Assembly: GCA_037176725.1 (NCBI GenBank)
Contig: JAZBRS010000054.1
Location: 13,906,001-13,970,000 of the forward strand
Direction of reading: 5' to 3'
DNA from: Posidonia oceanica
Lineage: Eukaryota; Streptophyta; Magnoliopsida; Alismatales; Posidoniaceae
Length of the DNA stretch: 64,000 nucleotides
In this document: piece after piece, positions 1-11,417 of the stretch
Layout: every line of letters starts with the position of its first letter
Numbering within the stretch: position 1 is the first letter of the stretch
The notes under the pieces: generated by a model
Database searches by the model: none
Told to the model about the DNA's origin: nothing
Seen by the model: the letters and a program-made list of their open reading frames with translations, nothing else
Program-made: the position numbers and the translations under genes

Positions 1-56
1 CGCGTAATATCATGCGTCCAATATTCCTCTGTTGGTCGTTATACGCTTCAGATAGT

Positions 57-74
57 GCGTCCAACGTTGGACGC
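57..74. repeat. Perfect 18-bp palindrome in the Tat element 3' region
   Basis: The site reads GCGTCCAACGTTGGACGC and equals its own reverse complement. Degenerate versions of the same word recur in this element's leader and LTR (9,938-9,985; 10,317-10,375; 11,094-11,111; 12,245-12,310; 12,470-12,545) and in a separate Tat-type LTR near 29.8-35.3 kb. Its role is unknown. It could be a protein-binding site or an RNA hairpin. Confidence 0.8.
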
Positions 75-544
75 TGACATTTGCTCGTTTAATGCCCCTG
101 AACTGTTCTCCTACATGACCTCAGCAAATTTGTTAATAATACCCCTAGTCCAAAGTGACCTCTGGAAACTCAGAAACATCCTTAACACTGTGAAATCAAA
201 ATGGTTACAGAATACTTGGCAACAACATATATACAATGCATACTTTAAGCAAACCTAATGTTATGAAAGGAAAAAGGTCTTAATGCAATGAAAAGTTAAG
301 GTAAACTTAGGTTTTGAATAACAAGCATTGGCCTCAGCTTTGTTGTCTAAAGATGATATGCCAGACGAGGGACTGTCTCTTCTCGAGATCCCAGTCTTAG
401 CTCATAGGCGAATAACAAGTGACCGTCCTGAATAGGAGGGGTCAAGTACGACGCGGAGTCGTAAAATGTCCTAAATTTTTGCATCATTGGCCTTACTTGT
501 TATCAGTTTCATGAGGTGATGTTGGTTGGGTAGGTTTTACCCTT

Positions 545-775
545 TTGCTATTTTTGAATTTTTGACTGTCATTTTTTGGATTTTGATTTTATTATTTTTT
601 TGGATTTTTTGGTTTTATCATTTTTTTTGGATTTTTTGGTTTTAGCATTTTTTTGGATTTTGTTTTATCATTTTTTTTTTTGGATTTTTGGCTTTATCAT
701 ATTTTGGATTTTTTGTTTTATCATTTTTTTGGATTTTTTGGTTTTATCATTTTTATGGATTTTTTTTTGTTTTAG
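545..775. repeat. T-rich minisatellite, unit about 25-30 bp
   Basis: About seven imperfect copies of a unit like tggattttttggttttatca follow one another with variable T runs. It lies in the non-coding tail after integrase. The hydrophobic plus-strand reading frame across it is a by-product of the repeat. The rest of 1-1,490 holds no recognisable coding sequence. Confidence 0.75.
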
Positions 776-1490
776 GGGAGACGAAGAATCTTCTGGGAAG
801 TTGGGAAACTAAGGACCTCGTGGCTGGAAAACCTTGATAGTTTGGTCCCTTGTGCATCTCAGAGTCAGCAGATACCTCAGGCCTGCTTTGGCACCTAACT
901 GCCCCTAGACCTAGGTTTCTTCCCCTTGCCTCTAATGTGTACGGTGCGGGACGTGGGTGGAAGGAAAGTCCATGTCCTACCCTAAGATGTCGGCTGAAGA
1001 TTTGAAGCCTAAACCCCTCCTAGTTCATGGATGATTCCTACTGCACTTAGTATTCCCCAGTTTTCAGTTTTGACTGTTGGACAGCTTCTTTGCTGCCTTC
1101 TTTTCTGACCCCCCTTTTTTGTTTTCTTTCTAGGTACTCTGGCAAGTAGTCTCACCCCGTTTGAGTGCTCGGTCAATGGATACTCGTTCCTTGACGAACC
1201 GAGACACTTTTTTATTTGGCACACTCCCCTCTTTTCTGCGCTTCTAGGTTTTGACCTTAGATGCCTACCCGATTTGTACTAGGGTAACGTGTCTGACTCA
1301 AGGGTTGTGTGTGGATTTGTTGTTCATGAACTGGGAGGAGGTCCCTTATGGTTTCGCCTCTATCTCAGCGTTGGACCATTTCCTTTCCTTCTCCCACGAA
1401 GTGTTTGTGGGGTGAGGCTAAGGCATGATTCTTAGGCTTCAACGGCAGTAGGCCCTCAAGCACGGGTAGTCTAATGGCTCAGTGTGCATA

Positions 1491-3422
1491 TCAAGGGTAT
1501 TCAAGCCTAGTGCCATCCTCTCTGGCCAAACAATAGGCATTGCCTGGATATGCCTCAACCACCAAGTATGGTCCTTCCCAATTCGGTCTCAGTTTTCCAT
1601 GCTTGCGAGGAAGGATTTCTTTAAGCACCCATTCACCAACATTGAATTTACGTTCAATTACTTTCTTCTTATATGCTCTTGCGAGTCGTTCTTGGTAGAG
1701 GTGGGCATGCTCAGCTGCTTGCAACCGCTTCTCATCTAGCAGATCCAACCGTAGATTTAATAATTGCCTCTTATCCTCGACAGTTATCTCATCGTCGAGT
1801 TGTATCCTAGATGAGGGGACCATGACCTCAAATGGGACTACTATCTCCATACCATAAGTAAGCGCAAATGGGGTTTGGCCCGTAGGCGTTCTTATGGAGG
1901 TTCGATAGGCCCATAAGGTATCAATTAGCTTATCTGTCCAGTCATGTCCCTTGGTTCCTCCTACCGTTTTCTTAAGGATTCGGATTAACGTTTTATTAGT
2001 AGCTTCAGCTTGCCCATTACCCTGGGGGTAATATGGCGATGAATGATGCAATTCAATCTTAAACTTCTTACAGAGCTTTTTGAAGTCTTGGGATACGAAA
2101 ATGGCGCCATTGTCTGCTACTAATTTCTTTGGGATCTCAAACCTTGAGAGGATATTTTTCCGCACGAACTTGCAAAGATTTGAAGCTTTGATTTCAATGA
2201 ACGCTTCTGCTTCAGCCCATTTAGTGAAGTATTCAGTGGCTGTGAGTATGAACCTATTCTGCTTTTCGGTGTCGAATGGTCCTATGACATCAATTGCCCA
2301 CATGGAGAAGGGCCACACTGTTTGAGTCGGATTTAACTCTGATGCTGGTGCACGTTTTCTATTTGCATGGATCTGGCACTGCCTGCACCTTCTCACCATG
2401 TCTGCACAATCTGCCTCCATTGTGGGCCAATAATACCCTTTGCACAGTATCATTTTTGCCATGAATTGAGAATTGATGTGTCCTCCACATATGCCTTCAT
2501 GCATTTCTCCAGTAATAACCTCAACCTCCTCGTAAGTGACGCAGCGCAGCTCTATTCCGCTGAAAGACCTTTTGAAAAGGACCCCGGTTCTCATGAAGTA
2601 TCTTGTGGCCATCCTCTGAACTGCCTCTTTGTCTTGTGAAGTTGCGTAGTCGGGGAAGATCCCGTCTTGAATGTAGTTCTGAATGTCAAAGAACCATGGG
2701 TTCCCATCATCCTCTATGTTGTAGCAAACTTCAAACGTGGCTACCATTGATTCCCCAGCTTTCTGTCTAAGCTCCATGGCCCATGGCTCAGTTGAGTCAA
2801 TGGCGGGTATCCTGTGTTGTTGTACCATTATTGTTTGCTCCCGAACATTGATGGGGAACTCAATTGAGGAAGCCAGCGAAGCAAGAGCATCTGCTAGTAG
2901 GTTATGACTCCGGAGGGTGTTGACATACACCACTTGCTGAAACCGTGCCAATAGGAGGTGTGCAATACCTTTGTACTCTTCTAGCCTTGGGTTGAGGGTT
3001 CTATACTTGTTCAGAATTTGTCTTAGAACCAATTGGGTGTCTCCGATGAGTTTCAACCGCTTTGCCCCTAGCTCCAGTGCCAGGCGTAATCCGAGGATCA
3101 AGGCCTCGTACTCTGCAACATTGTTGGTTATTGCGGCGAAGTTTAGCTGTACAGCTCGGGGAATGAGAACTCCTTCCGGAGTGGGAAGTGCTACTCCGAT
3201 GCCTGCCCCTTGTCTATTGAGTGCTCCATCAAAGTAGAGAGTCGATTGTCGAGTGGGAGACTCGGTAGCTTGTATTTCCAGTATTTCCTCATCGGGGAAG
3301 TCTGTTCGGACTGGTTGATAATCTTCTAATGGTAATTCTGCCAGGTGATCTGCAATGGCTTGCCCCTTGACTGCTTTCTGAGATACATATTGCAGGTCGA
3401 ATTCAGTGAGGAAGAGTTGTCA
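1491..3422 (-). pseudogene. Tat pol 3' part: archaeal-type RNase H plus integrase
   Basis: An open frame runs from about 3,419 to the stop at 1,491. The first ~55 residues are the end of the canonical RNase H and its linker. The archaeal-type RNase H follows (about 3,245-2,850) with its acidic residues visible: the D of YFDGA, the E of AEYEALILG, the D of IGDTQLV and the D of LLADALASLA. Integrase comes next, with a zinc-binding region (H.G...C..C, about 2,500-2,360) and a DDE core: D in WAIDVIGPFD, D in VADNGAIF, and E in GQAEATNKTL. The C-terminal part keeps GEWVL and GPYLV motifs. It is separated from upstream pol by one in-frame TGA at about 3,420, where RNase H should continue. The product would degrade the RNA template and insert the cDNA. 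The end at TRLEYP is shorter than usual for Tat integrases, so the final stop may also be a mutation. Confidence 0.88.
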
Positions 3423-5310
3423 CCTTGCCAATCTTCCAGAGAGGGCTAGCTTCTCAAACATGTATTTGATTTGGTCCATCTTGGCGATGTAACAGACTTT
3501 ATGGGCTAGGAAGTAGTGTCTCAACTTTTGAGATGCCCATACCATGGCCAAGCAGTGCTTTTCTATGTTGTATACTTCTCTTCATAATCCAGGAAGGTTC
3601 TACTTAGGTAGTAGATAGCTTTTTCCTTCTTTCCATCCTAATCATGTTGAGCTAGCACTACCCCTATTGATGATGCAGTGACTGCCACATAGAGTAGCAA
3701 AGGCTTCCCTGACATAGGTGCTGACAAGACTGGGGGGTTCATGAGGTATGCTTTGAGCTCATCAAAAGCTTTCTGGCATTTCTCATCCCAGGTAAATTCC
3801 CTCCCTCCTTTCAATAACTCATAAAACGGCTTACATCGATCTGCGTGTTGTGAGATAAGTCTTCTGATGAACTGTAAGCGGCCGATAGTCCTTTGAGTTC
3901 CTTGATATTTCGGGGCGAAGGCATCTGTGCTATTGCTCTAGCCTTTTGTGGGTCCACCTCGATTCCTCTTTTGCTGATGATGAAGCCCAGTAGCTTCCCA
4001 GCAGTTACCCCAAACACGCACTTCTTTGGGTTCATTTTTAGTTGATATTGCCTTGCCCTGCTCAGTACTTTTCTTAGTGTCTCAAAGTGTGCCTCCCTTG
4101 TTCTTGATTTGACCAAGATATCGTCAACGTACACTTCCATGCAATCGTGCATCATGTCGTGGAAGATGGCCATCATTGCTCTCTGATATGTTGCGCCAGC
4201 GTTCTTGAGACCGAATGGCATGACTACATAGCAATATGTCCCCCATGGCGTGATGAACGACGTCTTCTCTTGGTCCTCCTCTGCTAGTTTAATCTGGTTG
4301 TAACCAGAGAAACCGTCCATGAAAAATAGCATCTCAAATCCCGTTGTATTGTCCACTAGCAATTCAGCATGTGGTAAAGGGAAGTCGTCCTTGGGACAGG
4401 CAGTGTTGAGGTTGTAATAGTCAATGCAAACCCGAACCTTCCCGTCCTTTTTGGCCACTGGTACTATATTTGAGACCCAACTGGAGTACACAACCACCCT
4501 GATGAACTTTGCTTTATGGAGCTTGTCAATTTCCTCTTTGACTTTGAGGGCGAGTTCCGGCCTTAGTCGCCTTAACTTCTGCTTGACGGGTTTGGTTCCA
4601 GAGTTTAGTGGAAGTAGGTGTTCCACTAGAGCTGATTGTAGACCAGGCATATCTTCGTACTTGAAGGCCAGCACATCCACAAATTCTTTTAAGATTTGGA
4701 CCATTTCCTCCCATTCTTTTGGGCTCAAACTTGCACTTATGAGTATTGGTTTTGGCTCCTCGGTGGTTCCCAGATTGACCTCCACGGTCTCTTCTTCTAC
4801 TGCCTTGGTTTGCTCATCATATTTGTCCATGAGGTGCTTAAGGAGGTCTGAGTCGGCTTCTTGATCTTCTTCCTCGTCACTGCAGCTAATCAGCTCATAT
4901 GCCTCCATTCCTGCACACTTCCCAAACCGGTCAAATTCTTCTACTAGGAAGACCATGTTAGCAGTAGCCAACTCCTGAGGCAATGCCTCTGTGTATTGAC
5001 ACATGCGCACAGTCTTGGAAGCAGTGGTCGAAGTTGACTGCGAGCTTCTAGAACTAACATGGTGATCCTCTCCCTTATTGAAAACAGAAAGTAAATTACT
5101 TTTATTCCTACAAAATGAAAACAATGTAGAATTAAACAAAGTTTTATTTACAGCATCTAGGGGGATGCCCCTAGAGTTATCTCCATCAGTAAAGGTAGGA
5201 GCCTTTCTAGGAGGGCTCGTCATGGTCGACGTTCCCATCATCTTCGAGAAGCTCATGGTCTGCCCCTGGATCGGGGTCAACTTCAGGCCTTTGAGGCTGC
5301 AGACCTTCAA
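3423..5310 (-). pseudogene. Tat reverse transcriptase and canonical RNase H (frameshifted)
   Basis: The open frame 5,310-3,811 starts with a low-similarity linker, and RT proper begins near 4,740. Visible RT landmarks are VRVCIDYYNLN, FFMDGFSGYNQI, MPFGLKNAGATYQRAM and the active-site YVDDILVKS. A one-base shift near 3,890 knocks the end of RT out of frame. The expected continuation appears in another frame together with the RNase H start (YVAVTASSIGVVLAQ). A second shift near 3,568 and stops follow, then the frame matches the downstream RNase H/integrase part. The upstream start is arbitrary because no gag-pol junction is visible. The protein would copy element RNA into DNA in the virus-like particle; this copy cannot. 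Confidence 0.87.
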
Positions 5311-5532
5311 AGAGATTAGTCGTGAAGCAGAGAACCCTGTCTATGAGTCGTTGCGACTTGCACAGAGGTTGCCTTGGCCTTTGCTCCAAAGAGGAAGAGA
5401 TGTTTGGAGCTGGAAGAAGTGGAGGCTTGGAAGCGGCGGTGCCGGAAGAAGAGGGAGAAGAAGAAAGAGGTGGCTTGTCCGGAGGTTCGGGGGCCGGTGC
5501 GCCTAACAGTGGTGGCGGTATTGTTGTAGTTT

Positions 5533-5665
5533 AACCTTCGTGAGGCTTTGCTGGCAACTCTACTGCAGTCTGACCTTCGTGAGGCTCTGCTGCTACAGTC
5601 TGGCCTTCGTGAGGCTCTGTTGTCAACTCCCTTGCAGTCTGACCTTCGTGAGGCTCTGTTGGCAA
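5533..5665 (-). repeat. Coding-type minisatellite in the protease-RT linker
   Basis: Four to five copies of a 27-39 bp unit translate on the minus strand as repeats of EPHEGQT with short spacers. They lie between the protease frame (stop at 6,108) and the RT frame. In the related Ogre elements an intron separates these two regions, but I could not place convincing splice sites here. The remaining linker (5,665-6,108) shows nothing I recognise. Confidence 0.65.
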
Positions 5666-6107
5666 TTCAAGTGTTTGGAATAAGCCGGAAATGATTACAT
5701 CGGCTGTGTCCTCTGCACTTTGGAGAGTGTGTTTGGTTGATTGCGCCAAAATTATATTTCCCAGGGGGGATGAATTCGGATCGAAGATCCCTACACTGGT
5801 AAAATGTCCTTATAGATCCCACTGTAATGGTCGTCCGTCGAGGAACTGGTTGAAATTGAGTCCTCCCTTTCCTTCTCTGTCACAGGCCTTTACTGGCTCC
5901 TTCATTCCCTTTCCTTCTAGGCCGAAGCCCCGGCCTTCCTATTCTCCTCATGATCTCCCATCCCACATTCATGGAGGGTTTTTTGCTTTTTGAGAGTTCC
6001 TTCTTCTTGTGAAATAGCCTAGGCTTGGCCCACTTGTCTCTTAGCTCGACCATAGATACTATGTTCTTGCCCTTTTCGGTGCGGGTCGGCTTTTCTCGCA
6101 CGCTGAA

Positions 6108-7592
6108 CTAGTGTGGCAGGTATATCACATTTGCCTCTGTTTCTTGGCCCGGTATGTCCCCTACTATCTTGATGATTTTCCCATCATGAGGGAATTTCAG
6201 GCATTGGTGCCAAGGAGATGATACTCCTTTTAAACAGTCCAGCCATTGTCTCCCTAGGATGATTTGATATGGGACATTTATGTCTATGACGATTAGTTGG
6301 GTTAGAACCTGGGTTGGCCCTATCCCTATCTTTGTGGTCCACTTGTCGTGTGCTTTTCTTTTGCTATCATCATACCCAACAATCAACATATCAATGGGGG
6401 TCAAGGAAGCCTCATTTACGCCCAAGGCTTGTATTGTATTTAACGAGCAAATGTTCATTGATGCACCAGTATCTATGAGCACTTCAGAAATTAAGTGATT
6501 GTTTATAGAAATGATTACATTTAATGGTGCTTTTCTCCTCTCTATTTGTACTAACTCGCTATCAGCAAACGTAATGATAGGTTCTACAAAGGCCGCTGTA
6601 GCTATAACATGGAGTTCCTCCGCCGACATATCCGGAGCAACTTGGGTCTTCTCTAGCACTTCCTGCAGAGCTTTCCAGTGTTGAATCGAGCTGTTTATAA
6701 GGTCATATATTGAGATCCTGGCCTGTGTCTTCTTTAATTGCTCTAGGATGTCATATTCTACTGACTCGGGTCCTTCTTGAGGTCTGATTGGCTCTGTTTG
6801 CTCTGCTGGTGGTACGATTCGGTTTGACAGCCTCCCTCCTCTAGTGATGGGCACAGCAGCCTCATTTTCTTTGCACGAGTCGTTGGATGCTCCCTTCTTG
6901 AGTGGCCAGGTGAAGATGGACTCCCTTCGTATAGGTCCGCCAAGCTCTGGTGGCTTTGTGGCCCTAGCTAGCTGCTCTGTTGGCACTCGGAAGATTGAGG
7001 ATGACAGAGTAGTAGTGTTCCGGAATACTGAAGTGTTGAGGGCCGTCAACTGACTTGACGGTGGCCTAGCTGCTCTGAAGATTGGGGAGACCAGTGGTGA
7101 CAGCGGCTTGGGAGCCCATAGTGATGATTTTCTCCACGGCAGACGTTGTGACTCCTCCTTTTCCCAAAGGGTTGCAATTTGTGGCTTGGGCATCTTGAAT
7201 GTGTATTGAATCCCCGGTCGATTAGCAGGAATGCTAATGACTGCTCCTTGGTATTTGAATTTTAGCATTTGATGAATTGAAGACGCTACGACCCCGACCT
7301 CTACTAGCCAAGACCTCCCTAGGATGAGTGGTTCCAAGACTTCTTCCTTCATAATGATCACCGAAGTGACACTGGTCAAAGGACCGACTGTGATTTCCAT
7401 GGGCATTGTCCCTAGTGCCAATTTCTCCTTCTGATCAAACCCAGTGCACATAAAGGGGGTTCTATCTAGCTCATCTTCGCTTAGCCCTAAGCTCCGGAGT
7501 GTGGAGAGAGAACTGAGGCTTTGGCTCGCTCCAGTGTCAACTAATACTCCTTGCAGCACATGGTCATTGATGCCCACTGTGATGACAAGCAA
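6108..7592 (-). CDS. Tat aspartic protease region with two tandem protease domains
   Basis: A 494-residue uninterrupted frame holds two retropepsin-like domains. Domain 1 has the catalytic VDTGAS at residues 18-23 and the later ILGRSWL. Domain 2 has IDTGAS with its D at residue 374 and ILGRQWL. After ILGR.W both share a matching tail (SS..HQ.LKF...G..I.I), so this is a true internal duplication, not two chance DTG triplets. About 200 low-complexity, proline/serine-rich residues separate them. Retropepsins act as dimers of one domain each, so a linked pair could in principle fold as a single-chain dimer, which is an inference. The frame is open upstream to about 7,685, so the start given is simply the first methionine. 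It would process the Gag-Pol polyprotein. It is uninterrupted although both neighbours are broken. Confidence 0.8.
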   Translation of the reverse strand: MLVITVGINDHVLQGVLVDTGASQSLSSLSTLRSLGLSEDELDRTPFMCTGFDQKEKLALGTMPMEITVGPLTSVTSVIIMKEEVLEPLILGRSWLVEVGVVASSIHQMLKFKYQGAVISIPANRPGIQYTFKMPKPQIATLWEKEESQRLPWRKSSLWAPKPLSPLVSPIFRAARPPSSQLTALNTSVFRNTTTLSSSIFRVPTEQLARATKPPELGGPIRRESIFTWPLKKGASNDSCKENEAAVPITRGGRLSNRIVPPAEQTEPIRPQEGPESVEYDILEQLKKTQARISIYDLINSSIQHWKALQEVLEKTQVAPDMSAEELHVIATAAFVEPIITFADSELVQIERRKAPLNVIISINNHLISEVLIDTGASMNICSLNTIQALGVNEASLTPIDMLIVGYDDSKRKAHDKWTTKIGIGPTQVLTQLIVIDINVPYQIILGRQWLDCLKGVSSPWHQCLKFPHDGKIIKIVGDIPGQETEANVIYLPH

Positions 7593-7689
7593 TAGCTCTT
7601 CCTTATGTGGGGGCGGAAGCTCCGAATCTTTGAAGACTATATTTTCTCGTTCAAATCGCTGATTGGCTTTTTGAACTTTGCTTTATTCC

Positions 7690-9878
7690 TTCATGTGCTC
7701 TTGTGGTCTCTCCACTACTGTTGTGAGGTTGAATTGGCTAAGGAGATTTTTCATTGTTAGCCCCTCGTCTGCCTCGCTGCTCCAGTCATCATCTGAGATT
7801 ATTTCCCAATGCTCAGCTTGGCTGTCCCAGTTCACTTCTGGTATGGCATGGTTGTCTCAGTGTTTTGATGTTAGCTGATTAGGGAGCTGTTCGTCCTGGA
7901 ATGCCATGACTTGGTGCTTGGGGAGAGAATCACTGTAGACCTGTTGAGACGTCCACGTCTGCTTCCTCTGTTTGGCTCTTTTTACCAGGACGTCCCATTC
8001 AAATACATCTGCCTCTACCATGTCATAGACTGTGTCTCTGAAAGTTCAATAGTCATTGATGTTGTGACCATGTACTCTATGGAACGGGCAGTATTTGCTT
8101 TGGTCACATTTTGGTAATTCAGGCCTGGCTGGCAGGAGTTCAATTGCTTTTGCATCCTCTAGCTCTATGAACATATCTGCCAGTGTGACCGGTAGAAGAG
8201 GGTAATGGTCTTTTCTTCACCTTTTACGTCACAATAGTTGTGGAGGGGGGACATTGTGATAACCGCCCCCGTTCCCACTGTTGTTGTGGGGATTTCTGGT
8301 GTTGGCCTGGTTATTTTGATTGCTCCTAGTCCATTGCTGCCGGGGAGCATTCCACATAGGGCGGATTTGCTACTGAGGGGGAGGGTTATTCCATGCCTGC
8401 TGTTGCTGAGGAGGGCGGCTCCATGCTTGCTGTTGCTGGGGAGGAGGGTGACTCCATGCTTGTTGTTGCTGAGGAAGAGGGTGGCTCCATGCTTGTTGTT
8501 GCTAAGGAAGAGGGCTCCAGGTTGGCTGTTGTGAAGGAGGGTGGCTCCAGGTTGGCTGTTGTGAAGCTAGTATAGCCCTTTCTTCGGATGGCCTGGGTGC
8601 AGAGCCCATCTTGTTGACGACTCTAGTCACGCCCTCTACTACCTGTGTTTTCCGACTCTTCTTGGGCTCCTCCATGAATTCATGTAGATTTTCTTTAATG
8701 GAGGCTGCCACTTCATACAAGGCCGTTACATTGGGACAGTAGGCATTCACGAGTCCCTTTTTCATTGGTCCAGTGGTGTTTGCAATGAGGGTCTGGACCA
8801 CCTATCTCTCCGGAATGGTCAGTCCTGATCTGGCCGCCATTTCCCGCCATCTGTTAGCAAATGTCACCCAGCTTTCGCCTTACTTCATGACCTCCTTGCT
8901 TAGGTCGTGGAAGGTTGGCTTGGGGTCTATCTTGTGCTAGTATTTTGTGAGGAAGCTCTCTCTAATTTTATCAAAGCTGCTGAGGTCTTCCTTGGAGAGA
9001 GTGAGAAACCAATCCATGGGCTCTCCTTCAAGCGAGTAGAAGAATAGGTGTACAATAAGCCCCAAGTCATGGAAGTAGGGGGCTGACTCCATTTGGAATC
9101 GCACTAGGAGATTGAGTGGGTTAGTGGTTCCATTGAACTTGGGAGTCTTTGGGTACTTGAAGCCCGGGGGTAATCTGAATGGGGGAAACCGGCTCATATC
9201 AAAGTTTGCTAGAGCTTGGGTATGTACTCCTAATGCGCTGAGTATTTTTCTCATCTCATCCAAATTTGTTATCCCGGCTGATGGGGTCGGGACATGTGAG
9301 TTGAAGGACTGATGGTTCTGCTGCTGATGAAGATAGCTGTTGCAGAAATGTTGAGGTGTGACCTGCTCGTATCGCGGGGGAGATGGCTGATGGTGGTGAT
9401 GATCTGGCTAAGGCTGATTGCCTGCCGTAGGTGGTTGGAGATGATGTCTTGGGTGCCCGTGGGGCGGATAGACTCCTTCCTTGTACTTGCCATGTGGCAT
9501 GTGATTTTGTTCCTGAATCAAGGGGCTGGCCCTTGAGTTATAAGCTTCGTTGAGCGCTGTACCGTGACCTGGGTCGTTTGTATCCGGCGGTGGGTTGCCA
9601 TTTTGTCCCTGGTATAGATCGTCAGGGGTATGGTCCGCAACTAGCCTTCGTTGTCCTTCACCGAGGTGGGGTGGCTGCTGGAGGTTATTCTGACATGGCC
9701 CCGCAGGGGTTCATGTCTCTTCATTTAAGAACTGGTACATGGCTTTATATTGGATCGAGCCTGGATCCAAGGCGTCTCTGGTGATCGGATGGTAGATTGT
9801 AGGCTCCTCTCCCGAGGTACTTACTGAGTCTGACCCTTTTCTTTCTAGCTGTTCAGTTTCAAAGATTTGGTTCATCAT
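7690..9878 (-). pseudogene. Tat gag (multiple stops and shifts)
   Basis: The likely start is the double ATG at 9,878/9,875 (MMNQIFETEQ). A capsid-like domain is clear at 9,263-8,937: FRLPPGFKYPKTPKFNGT, then a segment ending DWFLTL and FDKIRESFLTKY, typical of plant retrotransposon gag. Stops interrupt at 8,937 and several later points. A C-terminal nucleic-acid-binding motif of the Tat/Ogre type (C..H...GH) is seen near 8,075-8,020 in YCPFHRVHGHNIND. Between them lies a glutamine/proline/tryptophan-rich stretch. Gag would build the virus-like particle and package RNA. Confidence 0.8.
8390..8575 (-). repeat. Q/P/W-rich coding minisatellite inside gag
   Basis: Five to six copies of a roughly 30-33 bp unit translate on the minus strand as repeats of QQQAWSHPPP. 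The plus-strand frames across it are by-products of the periodicity. Confidence 0.7.
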
Positions 9879-11417
9879 TGCAGCAATCCTTCATAATGAG
9901 ATGGAATTGGCTTCAGGGTGTAATACGCCTCAGAATGCGGCGTACAACGTTGGATGCAGTAAACAGCGCGTTCAACGCCCTCAGCTGTGTTTCCCCTTTT
10001 CTTTTCCTGTCTTCTCTTTTCCTCTTTCTTTGTTCTTCTTTCTCTCCTATTCCTTTTTTTTCTTCTTCCTTTTCTTTTTTTTGCATTGCTTTTTTTCTCT
10101 TTTTTTTTTCTTTTTTTTCTGATTTTTTTTATATATAAATGAAAGGTTACAAGTGCTTAAAAGAAAGAAATTACAGGGACTTTTGGAATTTAATACAGGT
10201 TCCTAAAAAACAAAACAGAATATAAAACTGACTACACTGTTTTGGTTTGAAATGTTTTGCCCTACAATTAATCCACCACAGAAAAGCTAGAAAATTATCA
10301 ACCAAGCAAAGAATGCGTTAGACGTGGTATCTACAGCGTCCAATGTAGGCGTAGAGATTCCAGCGTCTAACACCCTGTTACAGGGAACTGCACAGAAACA
10401 CTTTCAGACAGCGATTTAAAGTTTTAATTTCTGTTTTCGCTTGGAGATTAGTGTTTTAAACCTACGTAGCTGTCAGGGTTCCTTAAGACTTAGGTATGGC
10501 TTCTTTTCTGGGATTTCTATGGCTCCTCACAAAATGGGTAAATATTTTTTGGTACTGCCCCCTACCTCAACTCCTGAGGATGTTAGGAGGAGCCCGAATA
10601 CACTTAGGTCCCTATCCCATAGAGGTAGAGCCTGGCGTACTCAGGATTGATCAGGTCACTCACGTATCAACACACCAAGCACAATCAAACCACCGAAAGG
10701 GGGAGGGAGGAATACAAATCAAAGCTTGAGTTCTAATTGTCTTTCATAAAAAGCCAAGGAAGAAGAAGGGCCCTTTGTGAAAGAAAATGACAATACAAGT
10801 ACCTTTCCTAAGCCCTTTGCAACAGAGGTGCTTGGGACCTAGACAGTTACTTATATAACTCAAGAAATGACACGAACAATTAGTTCCCAATAAGGGCCAT
10901 GCAAGTCATATAAAAAGATTCGATTTTTTTTTGTTTTTTTTGCAAAGCACCTGAGGAAACTAAAGTTCCGGTCCCTACGGCAAAGCCGATCACCTCACAC
11001 CTCAATCCTTCGGACCAGTTATAACAAGAAAACTAAGAGAAAATTAAAACAGAAGAGTTTCCTGTTCAGTAGTCGTTGGACGTGTATACTGAAGCGTCCA
11101 ATGTTGGACGCGCCAAACTGCGCGTATAACATACTGACAATGTTTTTTTCAGAAAAACAGTAATTTTTACAGATCACCCCCACGCCTAAGAATCTAAAGA
11201 GAAGGGGGTGATTTCAGTTATTCAAACGTAGAAAACAAACGAAAAAGATCACGACGCCTCAAAACACTACGAGGAATTTCACCGCTTCTTTAAAACATAC
11301 GAGAAATTAAGAAACTAAAACTAAAACTAAGACTGTCAATCATGAGGAGGAAGAAGAAAGAAGGGCTTACTCACCTTGCACGGGGGCACTTTAGCTGTCC
11401 CACCGTGATCGCCAGAT
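9879..11417 (-). other. Long leader of the Tat element
   Basis: About 1.5 kb between gag and the proposed PBS contain no plausible coding sequence. A T/C-rich tract fills 9,975-10,135. Degenerate GCGTCCAAC palindromes lie at 9,938-9,985, 10,317-10,375 and 11,094-11,111. Just downstream of the PBS, on the minus strand, there is a consensus 5' splice site (AAG|GTGAGTAAG, intron first base at 11,374), so the leader may be spliced. I found no matching strong acceptor. Confidence 0.5.
11400..11414 (-). other. Possible primer-binding site of the Tat element
   Basis: Three bases after a CCACA end on the minus strand comes TGGCGATCACGGTGG, which starts TGG as a match to a tRNA CCA end should. Its distance to the TGTAGATACC end gives an LTR of 1,350 bp. 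I cannot name the tRNA with confidence, so the call rests on position and form only. Confidence 0.4.

Noticed and set aside
576..812. Hydrophobic plus-strand protein resembling membrane segments
   Set aside because: Generated by the T-rich minisatellite (TTT and ATT codons).
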